Source of the DNA: Monoraphidium neglectum
Lineage: Eukaryota > Chlorophyta > Chlorophyceae > Sphaeropleales > Selenastraceae
NCBI RefSeq assembly: GCF_000611645.1
Contig: NW_014013165.1
Coordinates: 1-26,882 of the forward strand
DNA length: 26,882 nucleotides
Direction of reading: 5' to 3'
The notes beneath the pieces are model-generated. The model was given only the letters and a program-made list of their open reading frames with translations. It ran no database searches and was not told the DNA's origin. Shown piece after piece: positions 1 through 9,932 of this stretch (the first letter of the stretch is position 1; every line of letters starts with the position of its first letter). The translations under genes were made by a program, and so were the position numbers.

Positions 1-1395
1 GGAGTCGGCCGCGCTGCCGACGGGCGAGTGCGGGGAGCTGCCGGTGCGGGAGCGGCGCGAGTCGCCGATCACGCCCACGCTGGCGGCCTGCAGCTGCTGC
101 TGTTGCTGCTGCTGCTTCTGCTGCGCCTGGTGTGCGGCCTGGGCCTGGGCCTGCGCCACCTGCGCCTGCAGCGCCACCAAATCGAGGCCCGAAGACGACG
201 GCGGCACCGACACCATCGGCAGCCCTGGCGGGCGTGGGGCGGCGCCGCCGCCGCCAATGAAGGTCGTCGCGGCACTCACAGGCGTGCCGGCGCTGGCGAC
301 AGCGCCGGGCCCCTGCTGCTGCAGGGGCATCAGCATGCCGCCCACCGGCCCGAGGCCGCCATTGGCGTGCTGCGCCGCGGCCATGGGCCTGGAGGTGGCA
401 GCGACAATCTGGCCGTTTACGAGCTGCAGGGCAGCGGGGCGCTGCTGCAGTATCTGGGGCGCGTGCTGCTGCGGCATGCCGCTGCTGGTGGCGAGCAGCA
501 TGTGCTGGCCGCCCGGCTGCGCTGGAGCCGGCTGGGTCGACAAGTACTGGGCGGGTGCCATCTGCATGGCGGCGCCTGCGGGGCGCAGAGCCATCGGCAC
601 GCCCTGCATGGCGCCGCCCAGACGCGCCTGGGGCTGCACGGCCACGTACTGCTGGCCCGCCGGTCCACCGCCCTGCTGGGGCGCCGAGGCCTGCATGGTG
701 ACATACTGCACAGCCTGCGGCACGGGCTGCATGGACGCCTGTGGCTGGGGCTGCGCCATGGGGGCGGCCGCCGCTGCGGGCTTGGCACTGTCCATGAGGA
801 AGAGGGCCCGATTCTGGCCGACGACAGCCTGTCGCAGGGTGCCGTTGATGTTGACGAGGACCGTGGACCCGGGCGCGGGCTGGCCGGCGGGCGTAGGTGC
901 GGGCTGCTGCGTGGGCGCCTGGTGCTGCACGACCTGCGGCATGGGCCTGAGGAGGGGGCCGGGTGCCGGCGTGGCCATCTGCTGCTGGACATACACGATC
1001 TGCTGGGGCGCCGGGCCCGTCTGCTGCGGCGGCGGCTGCAACTGGACGAACTGGGGCTGCGTGCGCGGCAGGCCTGCCACCTGCAACATGTGCTGCTGGT
1101 GGTGCACCTGCTGCGGCGCGGCTTGGACCCATACGTGCTGCTGGCCACCGCTGGGCGCGAGCAGCTGCGCCTGCTGCACCATCTGCTGCTGCTGCTGCTG
1201 CTGCAGCACCAGGCGTACGCCGCCAGGCACAAGTTGCTGCTGCTGCTGCTGCTGAGGCGGCTGCTGCGGCTGTAGGTAGACAACACCCTTGTGCGGTGTG
1301 AAGCTGGTGGCTTGCTGCATAGCGACGTACTCGCCTCCTGGGCCCATGCCCATCCCTATTCCGGGAACTTCGTATGCCATAGATGCTTGGATCAT
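1..1395 (-). CDS. Gln/Pro/Ala-rich protein, 5' part (3' end beyond window)
   Basis: The minus-strand frame whose codons begin at 1395 and run down to base 1 has no stop: 465 codons, continuing off the left edge. It reads Met-Ile-Gln-Ala-Ser-Met, then a Gly/Met stretch, polyQ runs of about 6-7 (CAG-rich, near 1195-1260), and a long low-complexity region of Q, P, A, G, M and V. Short hydrophobic patches occur, such as STVLVNINGTLRQAVV. A [EQ]YV[AT][MV]Q motif appears three times. The end nearest the edge has a Q/A-rich tract, then VGVIGDSRRSR and a Ser/Pro-rich stretch. No catalytic domain is visible. Such composition is common in transcriptional co-regulators and RNA-granule proteins, but no function can be assigned. 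The start is the first ATG after a possible upstream intron (1522-1761). The frame stays open further upstream, so an earlier start in another exon is possible. Confidence 0.72.
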   Translation of the reverse strand, partial: MIQASMAYEVPGIGMGMGPGGEYVAMQQATSFTPHKGVVYLQPQQPPQQQQQQQLVPGGVRLVLQQQQQQQMVQQAQLLAPSGGQQHVWVQAAPQQVHHQQHMLQVAGLPRTQPQFVQLQPPPQQTGPAPQQIVYVQQQMATPAPGPLLRPMPQVVQHQAPTQQPAPTPAGQPAPGSTVLVNINGTLRQAVVGQNRALFLMDSAKPAAAAAPMAQPQPQASMQPVPQAVQYVTMQASAPQQGGGPAGQQYVAVQPQARLGGAMQGVPMALRPAGAAMQMAPAQYLSTQPAPAQPGGQHMLLATSSGMPQQHAPQILQQRPAALQLVNGQIVAATSRPMAAAQHANGGLGPVGGMLMPLQQQGPGAVASAGTPVSAATTFIGGGGAAPRPPGLPMVSVPPSSSGLDLVALQAQVAQAQAQAAHQAQQKQQQQQQQLQAASVGVIGDSRRSRTGSSPHSPVGSAADS

Positions 1396-1521
1396 GGGGC
1401 CCGACGCACTGCTTGATCCGGCTCGCGGCGGACCGTTGAGCCTGCGTGCCACACGAGGGTCCCTCGACGACGGGTGCTGACTGGCTGTTGCAACTTTCCC
1501 GGACGCCGAGTGGCCAGCAGT

Positions 1522-1761
1522 CTGAAAGGGTCGAGGTGCCAGGAGGAGGGGGGCCAGGAGGGCCTTCACACACAAGTGTCTTTTGCGAGGACACGAACAT
1601 CGCCCTTGGAGAGCACGCCAGGGCGATAAGCAGTCGCTCAAAAACGGTGCATGCAGAACTATGGCTGTTGAGGGGGCCTTGCCGTGCGGGACAAAGGGCC
1701 GTGCTTCATCCCAGCGCAGTTGGCACCGCAGCGCTGCTGGCCTCTTCCCGGGACGGCTCAC
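1522..1761 (-). other. Candidate intron at the 5' end of the Gln-rich gene
   Basis: On the minus strand a donor CAG|GTGAGC (exon side ends at 1762) faces an acceptor ending ccctttcag (exon resumes at 1521) behind a C/T-rich stretch. Both sites are phase 0 relative to the downstream frame. The length is exactly 240 nt and there is no in-frame stop, so reading through would also keep the frame. The upstream exon would end A-I-Y-Q. Its frame is closed by a TGA roughly 90 nt further upstream and holds no ATG, so another exon or a 5' UTR must precede it. Confidence 0.4.
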
Positions 1762-1764
1762 CTG

Positions 1765-3161
1765 ATAAATAGCTCTCTCAATCTCGTGAGCCTGCCTAAG
1801 GGGGCTGCTCAGGACTAGCGTGGTCGAGGCCCGCCAGCACACAGCGATTCAATTCATGTGCAGTGCTGGGGTAGAGACAGATTGGCGTGGGTATCGACAC
1901 ACTCCTCATTGGGTACGTTACAAGAGGCGAAAGCAGAGGGAGTGACGAAGACTCACCCGTTCGGCACCCGGCATGGGCATTGGAAATGCCGCGCGTGGCA
2001 TCATCTCGGCCTCCCCGCTGCAGGCCTTGCCACAATTACTTGGGGCATGTGCCTAGTTATTTGATCAGAGGCATGTGCAGCGGCTCAAGCATAACCCCAA
2101 GCACACAGCACAACGTTGCCAGCAGCGTGCTCTGCGCCGCGCACGTGCGCCCCTACACCACGCAAGCGGCCAACACTTGGTGGCTGGCCTAGGTCAGGCC
2201 TGCCGCACGCCCGCCTGCCCTACTGCTGCCTTATCCTATCCTGTGCAGCCACGGGCGCAGCCTAGTCGGGGTATACAACGCCTTGCTGAGCACCCATGTT
2301 GATGAAATTACTTGAGTGTCCGGACGCTTCATGCTGAAGTCACGCTAGGCCTGTGGCCATTGCTGCCCAAGTGCAGTCTCTCACGGTATCTGTGGGCAGT
2401 GTCATGTACTTAGCCCCGTAACAGTCAGCTGAATATGCGCTTGCGTTGTGTCAGTGCCATTGAGTCAACATGACACAGCGATGGCGCTGCGTGAATGCAC
2501 AGGTCAAATTCATCACCACTGAGAGAGGCATGAAGTACCCACAACCCGTCCCACCTTTACTCTGAATGCAATCATTGACTTTATTCAAGTCGCAATTAGT
2601 GCATCAGCATGCCCACAATGTAGGGCGCAGCCCACTTGACTGCTGCCCAGCGCAACACTGCCAGAGTTTTGGCCAGGGTGACAAGTGCTGGTTGGGATGC
2701 CACCTTCAACGTATCTGAGAAGGTCAATTATGCAAGAAACTGCATACTGCACATATTTCGCGCAAAGAACACGAATGTTTTTGGCACCGGTACTTGTACG
2801 TTGCGGCAGGGGGATACAGTACCTAGAGCAGCGAAGTACCTGCTTGGGTGGCGGGCAGGGTGGTTGCAAGCAGTGCGGCGTGGCTGCTTGTCAGCACTGC
2901 GGCTTGGCTCCCTCTTTTTGCGTGCTGTCCACATATCACGATAGGGGACAGTATTTGTCCCCATACGGCACTCACCACAGAAGTTCCAGTGGAGGCACCC
3001 GATCACATAGCTATTTGAGTGTTCCCCGCAACTGCGGATTTGCATCGTCAATCAGATATGCACTCATCACTTCCCCGCGCTCTAGCAAGTACGAGTATAG
3101 ATGTGTGATCTGGCGCCAATTTGTATCGTGCAAATTACGCGGTCGCTGGCCGGCACACGCC
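1765..3161. other. Divergent intergenic region
   Basis: This is about 1.4 kb between the minus-strand Gln-rich gene and plus-strand ORC4, so it should hold both promoters. Base composition is less GC-rich than the exons. Open frames here (for example 2636-2944 plus and 2585-2869 minus) have mixed codon use and no recognisable motif. The frame of ORC4 exon 1 is open far upstream, but nothing in that upstream translation resembles ORC4. No clear TATA box, RNA gene or repeat was seen. Confidence 0.4.
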
Positions 3162-5043
3162 ATGCAGAGCCCCCTCAAGCGCCCCAGGGCCGATACAGAC
3201 CATTTGAAGGGCCTGTCGCAACAGCAAATTGAGCAGCAGCAGCAGAAGCAGCGGCAGCAGCAGGACCAGCAGCGGCACGGGGCCCAACGAGATGACAATC
3301 TGCGGCAGGGGCTGGCTGCGGCACCAGCTAACTTCAAGCAGGCAGCCATCGACCACCTGGTGGCGCGCATTCGTGACCCGCGGTCCGCCGATGCCGCGGT
3401 GTTGCCGCTGCGCCCCGCCCTGGCGCCGCTGGAGCGGGAGCTTGCGGCGCTGCTGAGCAACGTAGTGATCGGCGGCCAGAACGTGTCGTTGCTGGTGATC
3501 GGCGAGCCAGGAAGCGGCAAGACCCTGGTGGGTGGCGGTTCGACTTCACAAATTGGCGGAAGGTGGGGCACCGCACGCGTTTGGGAGCTACAACAGCTGG
3601 GCACAGGCAGCAAGTCGGCTGGATGCCCGCCTCGCCGGGCACCCTTAGCTCGAGCGCAAGCTGTGCGCTACAGCTTTGTAGTGAAGCAGCCGTGGCAGCA
3701 GGGGCCTTCTGAATCAGGCAGTGTCCCACGCCCTCACGATGCGCTTTGTGATTAGCGTCGCGCTCCTCCCGCCTCCCGTTCCGACGCGCAGCTCCTTGAG
3801 CGCGTGCTGGGCGGGCTCTGCCGTGAGCACAACTCGTCACCCGCAAACCCCACGCTCGGCGTCGTGCGCCTGCACGGCGCGCTGCACGGCGACGAGCGCG
3901 CCGCGTTCCAAGAAATTGCGCGGCAGCTGTGCGCCACGTTTGGCTGCACGTTCTCTCGATCTGCAAGCTATGATGACAACCTCGGCTTCCTGAAGGACAT
4001 GCTGCTGCAGCTGCGCAGGTACGAAAGTAGGAGTTGTGTTATGGGTGTGTGTGTACAGATGTGTGCGTGTGCAACAGGGAGAAACAGAAAGGTAATGTGT
4101 GTGTGTGTGTGTGTTCGCGCGTGCGTGCGCGTACGTGCTTGCTTGCGTTCGTGCATGTGGGTGCATTTCCTTGACTGCTGCTGAAGGAAAGTGGTCGGGA
4201 GAGCCGGGTCCGCATCACGTTGCTGCTGCATCAGGAATCCTCGTGGTAAGGTGTGCACCGCATCTCGCCCGCCGCACACTGTGCGCCCCCCCCCCCTTGC
4301 TTATCACGCCGCCGCCGCACCCCTTGCCGCCAGGGCGCTCAAGTGCGTCGTGTTCGTGATCGACGAGGTGGAGGCGTACGTGAGGGTGGCCAAGCAGATG
4401 GTGCTGTACAACCTCCTGGACGCCCTCACCAGCAGCCAGGTCCAGGTAAGGCAGGACGCGGCCCTGCTGCACTTGCTGCGCGCCTCGCTGAAGAATGCGG
4501 GCATGAGGCGGAAGGTGGCGGTATGCGGCGTTACTGCGCTGTCCTCGCTGGCAAGGCATGCGACGGCGCCACTCAGGGCCCAGGCGGCCAGCGGCAACGG
4601 CGGTATCAGGCGGTGATCTGTTGCCGCAAACAGGCTGGACTGGACGCTGCAGACCTTCCCCCGCCCCCCCAAAAGCGTCGCCGACCCCGACCCCTGACTG
4701 GGTGTGCACGCCCCACCGCGCCCGCGCCGCGACGCGCCCCCAGGCGGCGGTCCTTGGCGTAACGTGCCAGTGGGACGTCCAGGACGCCATGGAGAAGCGC
4801 GTGCGCTCGCGCTTCAGCAGCAGGCGCGTGCTGCTGCCGCCGCTGGACCACACAAAGGCGAGGCGGGCGGGGGCCGGGGCCGGGCGCCTCAGGGGGTGCG
4901 GGCCGCGCTGGCTCGTGCCGCGCTGCTGTTGAGTTGTGCGCTCTCGTGGCTGCTGCAGCGAGGTCTTGTCAAGCGTGTTCAGAGCCGCGTGCCTCGCATT
5001 CTGAACAAATGTGCGCCTCTCCGTTGCTTCCCCACCTCAACCG

Positions 5044-5101
<58 letters not shown>

Positions 5102-6680
5102 GCGTGCAACCAACTGACCCCCTGCCGTCACTGCAGGCCGAGGAGACACCACGAGCGATGTTGCAGCACATGCTGTCGCTGCCAGAGCAGCTGGCCTCGC
5201 AGCCCCAGGGCCGCAGCTACGAGCGGGAGCTGGCGATGGCGCTCGACAGCGCAGCCGTCAAGGTGCGGCGCGCGGCTGCAGCGCAGCCATTCAGGCAGCT
5301 TCAGGCGCGCTGGGCCGGTGGGTGCGTGCGCAGAGGCACGACGCCAGCGATGCCCTTGTGGCGCCTTTTGTTCTGCCGAGACCTCTCAAGCCAGGGCTCG
5401 GCGTCCAATCTGTGCCGACACCACAGGAGGTGTTTGGTGCCCGACTAGGCGCAACCACATCACTGTGACTGCCGCCATGAGCTGATTTGCCTGGCGCTCT
5501 GCCACCGACCTCCGCGCAAACCAACAGGCCAAGCTCAAAGAGCTGTCAAAGATCGGCGTCTGCCCCCGAGATCTGGCCGTGATCTCGACGGCCGCGCTGT
5601 CGCGCTGGCAACTGCAACACATGGGCCCGCTCGGCGCGCAGCACCTGCTGGAGGGGGTGGACGCGTGGCTGCGGCCGCTGCGCAGCCGGCCGGCGGCGGT
5701 CGCGGGGATGAGCGCGCTGCAGCTCGGGCTGCTGGTGGCGGCGCAGCGGCTGGAGGACCGCGGGCAGGGCACGTTCAACTTTGAGGTGTGGGGTTCAGGG
5801 CAAGACCAGTGGGGCGCGCGATGCATGCATGGTTGAGGAGGAGAAGAGGAGGAGGAGGAGGGGCGAGGGCTTTGCACGGGTGCTGCATACTTGCGCGTGG
5901 CGATGTTGTGGCGACATACATGCAAGCAGGCGGTCACAGCGTGCCGACGCCCACTTCTTCCTATGCACATGCTCTGCATTGCATGCATGCACAGGTGTGT
6001 GCGCATGCAAACGCAGGCACACACACACACACACGCACACACATGCACACACTCGCACACACACGCACGCACATGCACACGCACACACACAAACACACAC
6101 TCAAGCAGTCCGCACACGCGTGCGCATTATAGCACGAAACAAACACATCCAACCCCTTGAACCTCACATGTACGCGCGCCGCGCCAGATGGTGTTTGACG
6201 AGTTCCTAAAAGCAAAGAACGAGAGCTTGGGCCCCCTCTGGCGCAAGCCCGCCGCATGGCGCGCCTTCAGGGACGTTGCCAGCACCGGGCTCGTGCAGTT
6301 CACGGCCGCCAGGTGACCAGGGAGAGGGCGGGAGGGCGGGCGCACAGAAAAACGCGGGCCGACACAGCTCGAGCGTGCATGCATGTATTTTCTAGGCCGT
6401 TCACTCCCAATCAAGCATCACGCCGTGAATGCGTTCTCGGGTGGCCGCCGGCAGGCTGACCCGAATGAAACGCTCCTCCTGCCACTCCTGCCCTTTGAAA
6501 CTGCGCCGCCGCCGCACCCGCAGGGCGGAGAGCAAGGGGCTAATGCAGCAGCACTGCGCAGCGCAGCTGCTGCTGACTCGTGCTGAGCTGGACGCGGGGA
6601 TCCAGCAGCACCCCGCCTGTCCAGACCACCTCAAGCGCTGGGCACGCGGCGACGCGCTGGGGGGCACAGGCCTGATATGA
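3162..6680 (+). CDS. ORC4: Origin recognition complex subunit 4 (8 exons)
   Basis: ORC4 is an AAA+ subunit of the nuclear complex that marks replication origins and helps load the MCM helicase. Exons: 3162-3527, 3792-4018, 4334-4445, 4744-4857, 5137-5262, 5528-5785, 6188-6312, 6524-6680. Phases agree at every junction and give 494 aa, against about 420-440 in human and Arabidopsis. The excess is mostly an N-terminal extension with a basic KRPR stretch (possible nuclear signal) and a Gln-rich segment. Walker A is GEPGSGKT (114-121) and Walker B is VVFVIDE (203-209). VLGVTCQWD and EKRVRSRFSSR (252-262) match the human GLTCRLD and KRVKSRF region, which carries the arginine finger facing ORC1. 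FNFE|MVFDEF matches human FNFQMVYNEF in the winged-helix part. The C-terminus HPACPDHLKRWA matches YPNCPTDVRQWA. Intron 4 appears to start with GC. The start is the ATG just before PLKRPR; the precise N-terminus is less certain than the rest. Confidence 0.95.
4046..4140. repeat. GT-rich tract in ORC4 intron 2
   Basis: An uninterrupted (TG)n run at 4096-4115 sits inside a longer imperfect GT / alternating purine-pyrimidine stretch, in the 5' half of the intron 4019-4333. An 11-base C run (4286-4296) lies nearer the acceptor. Confidence 0.9.
4858..5136 (+). other. GC-AG intron of ORC4 (intron 4)
   Basis: The exon ends CACACAAAG and the intron begins GCGAGG. It ends cactgcag before GCCGAGGAG. 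Both sites are phase 0. The joined protein (LLPPLDHTK, then AEETPRAMLQHMLSLP) lines up with the ORC4 family without a gap. The nearest in-phase GT (CTC|GTGCCG, near 4914) is a poor donor and would insert a Gly/Arg-rich stretch absent from the family. A CA microsatellite lies close to the 3' end. Confidence 0.7.
5046..5101. repeat. (CA)n microsatellite in ORC4 intron 4
   Basis: A pure AC/CA dinucleotide run of about 28 units ends 35 bases before the exon 5 acceptor. Confidence 0.97.
5835..5868. repeat. GGA-rich polypurine tract in ORC4 intron 6
   Basis: An almost pure purine stretch of repeated GAG/GGA units, just after a TGCATGCATG palindromic element (5822-5831). Polypurine mirror-like tracts of this kind can form triplex DNA; this is composition only. 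Confidence 0.8.
5968..6107. repeat. Alternating purine-pyrimidine / imperfect CA tract in ORC4 intron 6
   Basis: Nearly continuous alternating purine-pyrimidine sequence with TGCATGCATGCA, GTGTGTGCGC and CACACA blocks. It ends about 80 bases before the exon 7 acceptor. It may adopt Z-DNA and varies easily in length. Confidence 0.85.
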
Positions 6681-7779
6681 GGCGGAAGGGTCACGGACAA
6701 AGCCGGTGCATGCGCTGAAACATTGCGCATCATCGCCTCTGTTCAGCATCGGGATTAAATGGTCAAGCCTTGGCCGTCAACGCGGCGACATGCTGGGCGC
6801 GCAGCTGGCTTAGTAATTGACAGGAACATCTTCAGCAGCCAAGCAAGCGCTTGGGATGGGGTGGTGGGTTGGTTCCAACGTCAATATCAAAGCATGGGCA
6901 GCACACAAAACGAGACCTTAGGAGGATGCTCATGCCAGCTAAGAATGTAATATGTGTTTGTGACCCGCATCATGGTACGTGCCGCCATGTGATGGATCCC
7001 AGCAAATGAACCTCTGTCCTCACGCACGGCATTATTGGGCACAGCTTTCAACCTGCAAGTCAGCAAGCCAGTGCTGCACCTTTTCTCACCTGTGTACACT
7101 GATGTTCAGCAAGGGAGGCCCCAGTGATGTTTTCAGCCAGCAGACCCAGCATTGAGGGTAACAGGTACAAGCCTGCTCTCGCTTTGAAATTACATCCCGT
7201 AGAGGGCTTAGAGGCACACTGATGCCAGAGACTGCGCGAGGGTACGCATGCGTGATAAGCTCTGCACTGCCGAGGTCAATGCTTGGGATGTCGTCCTGAA
7301 GGGCTCTGGCACACATACATTTGCTCGGCTCAACTTCCATTGCCGCTGACGACAAGTTTCAGACCTGCGCACACAAAGCACACATCATGCAAGGCTGTCC
7401 TCTGGCGTCAGGTCGCCGTGCACTTGCACCCGTCTCAGCGGTGTGTCAGTGACCAGCCCCCCTCAGACTTACGGCAGGAAGGACGTGGCGGTAGGGGCAT
7501 CATGGAAGGTAGGCCGATTTCATTTGATCTTGTGGTCATGTGCAGATTTCTTCAGCATATATCGTGGCCGGTACAGTGGTGTTTTTTCCAGTTTGGGCCG
7601 GACACAACGTCCCCGTGGTTCCGGTGACGGTCACGCAAGCGTTCTTGGCCACGTCTTCGTTCACCAGCGTGTGGTGGTCTTACACGCGTGTCGCGTGCTG
7701 CAAAATCATACCTGACTTCGGTCACCGGGTCCGCTTCTTGGCCAAGTGGCTGGTGCCAGCCATCGTCGCCCTGGCCAGC
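6681..7779. other. Intergenic region: ORC4 3' end to dehydrogenase-like gene
   Basis: About 1.1 kb. The proximal part should be the ORC4 3' UTR, ending after TGTAA at 6946-6950. The rest probably holds the promoter and 5' UTR of the next gene. The frame of the next gene is open for about 240 nt upstream of its ATG but contains no ATG there. No further gene or repeat was seen. Confidence 0.5.
6946..6950 (+). promoter_or_regulatory. Putative poly(A) signal of ORC4
   Basis: TGTAA, the common poly(A) signal in green algae, lies about 265 nt after the ORC4 stop codon, a normal 3' UTR length. It is the first TGTAA seen downstream of the stop. Confidence 0.5.
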
Positions 7780-9893
7780 ATGTGGAGATCAAGGCTTTTG
7801 GCGGTGGGCTTGATGCTAGCATATTTCAAGGCAGCAGCCCTCGGCGCTACTTGCGGGTCAAGCAACGCTGCAACGCAATTCACTCTGCCCGCGGGCTTCA
7901 AGCTCCAGATATATCACGGTGCGTGGGTCGACATCAATGTATATTTTTCACTTCCACGGCAGCAGGTCTCCTGGCTGGGGCCTGCCCGCCACCGACTCCC
8001 AACAAAGTGCAGCAGCCACGCTGGCTGACCAGTTCGGCGACAGTCTGGAGTGCCCCTGCATTGCAGCGGCAAACGATAGCTGCCACACATGCAGTATGGC
8101 ATCTCAGCACAGGCCAAACGCGATCAGTGCATCGCTGGGTTGGGCAGCGCCTGCCATGCTTTCTTGTGGGGGACGCGTGATGGGGTAGGAAAGCGGCAGT
8201 GAAAACCTGCCTTCCCGACGTACCTGTCCTGTGACAGCCAAGGAACACTGCACGCGCACACCTCCCCGCACACATACATGCGCAGATGGCAACATTCCCA
8301 ACGCCCGCAGCCTGGCTGTCTCGGGCAACTCCAAAGTGACCGGGCCTGTGATTACTTACGTTTCGGCGCTGACCTTTGACCCCAGCAAGGGGCCCCAAAT
8401 CATCAACGCAATGGTTGATCTGGACGGCAAGGGCCTCGCGGATTACGTGCAGCCCATCACCAGCGCAGCCACGTTTGAGGGCGCCCTCAAGCCCAACGGC
8501 ATTGCCTGGTGCGCCCTGCATGTCACCAATTGCACCCTGGCGGCTGCATGAGCCGGACGTCGCTGCATGCAGCGGCATGCAGCCCTAGTGAACGTCCCGC
8601 CCTTGTGGCTGCTACCGGCTGTTGAAGCCGGGGCGCGCTGGCCACATGTCACCACCTGGCTGACGTTCGATGCTCCGTATGCACAGGCACAAGAACGATC
8701 TGTATATCGCAGTACTGAACGATGACGTTTGGTTCCGTTTGTACCGCCTCAAGAATGCAGACACATGGGCCCTGGGCAAGAAGGTGAGGAGGCGCGTGCA
8801 CGTGCAGGCGGCTGCTGCTATACCGCTGGACAAAGGGGCGCAGGCAGAGGGAGGTGGAATGTGATGGGCTGCTGGGGGGCAAAGAAGAATGCTCACACGG
8901 GTCTGTCATTTCAGGCTTGCCCCGCGAGCGAGGCGCCCCTCATGACAGCCCTTGTGCCGCTTGCTCCCCTCCCCACGCCCCCAAACCTCATTTCTGAAAC
9001 GGCGGACAGACTGCAGCCGCGTCTGATCTTGAGATCTTGCGCGATGATCTGCCTAAGGACTTCTGGCACGGCTGGAAGTTCATCCGCTTTGATTCCAAGG
9101 GCAACTTGCTAATCCCTATCGGCGCACCCTACAACATCGGCTACATGAACGGCAGCGGAGTGACAAGCAACATTCAGTGGCCAACACTCATGAACTCCAA
9201 TAACAAGGGCGTGGCTCAGCAGTACCAAAAGGCGGATGGATACCCAAAGTACAGGTGCAGGGAGGATGTTTTGGCACAGCTTCGTGTGTGTGTGTGTGCG
9301 CGCACACGTGCATGTGTATATGTTTGTGTGCATGCACGCTTGCTTTGGTTGCATACATGCACAGCGAGACATCCTGCCTTCAATTTGTAGCCAGCTCGTC
9401 CCTCGTGCTACTTGCTTGCCCTCCCTCATCGCCACTCACCGTACTCACACCCCACCCCAGGTTTGCGTCCATCTACCTTTTCAAGCCCCCGTACACCGGT
9501 GGCATGCCCAACCAGAAGGGCGCTGCGCCTGAGCTGCTTGCGGATGGTGTTCGCAACACTGTGGGCTTTGACTTCCACCCACAGTACGGGATGTACTTCA
9601 CAGATAATGGGAGAGATGGTGGGTGGTAGGACAGCAGTGAATGCTGCCATATGGCTGCAAGTGTTGCCGCAAGAGTGGCAAGGCATGGACTTGGGCTCTA
9701 TCCATGAGAATGTTAGTCAGATACACTAGATGTCACCAGATGCATGGGCATGAAGGGCTTCTAATTGCATGCGTATGTTTGTATTGTGCGTGACATGCAG
9801 ACACACCTACGCACACAAACGCGCACTCAAGTCCCCCTCCCACACGCAACTGCACACACGCAATTGCACGCACGCACGCACGCACGCACACAT

Positions 9894-9932
<39 letters not shown>

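Noticed and set aside
28..1275. Long plus-strand open frames (Leu/His/Arg-rich or Cys/Ala-rich, about 400 codons) over the left Gln-rich gene
   Set aside because: They are antisense shadows of CAG-rich minus-strand coding sequence. The translations are implausible (CCCCC or LLLLL runs), and the minus-strand frame with sensible composition extends to the edge.
417..1286. Minus-strand Ser-rich frame of 289 codons
   Set aside because: It is the AGC reading of the CAG repeats, one frame off the Gln frame. The Gln frame is longer, open to the edge and has natural sequence between the repeats.
2685..3755. 356-codon plus frame beginning well upstream of ORC4
   Set aside because: It contains ORC4 exon 1 but its first about 160 codons show no ORC4 similarity and mixed codon use, and it reads through intron 1 after Walker A.
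5263..5340. Reading ORC4 exon 5 on through GTGCGG to a later donor
   Set aside because: Ending at GTC AAG and resuming at 5528 gives a gap-free match to ORC4 in this stretch. The extension adds about 20-25 unmatched residues.
7540..7779. N-terminal extension of the dehydrogenase-like protein from a GTG
   Set aside because: There is no ATG in this stretch. The first ATG (7780) has A at -3 and directly gives a signal peptide.
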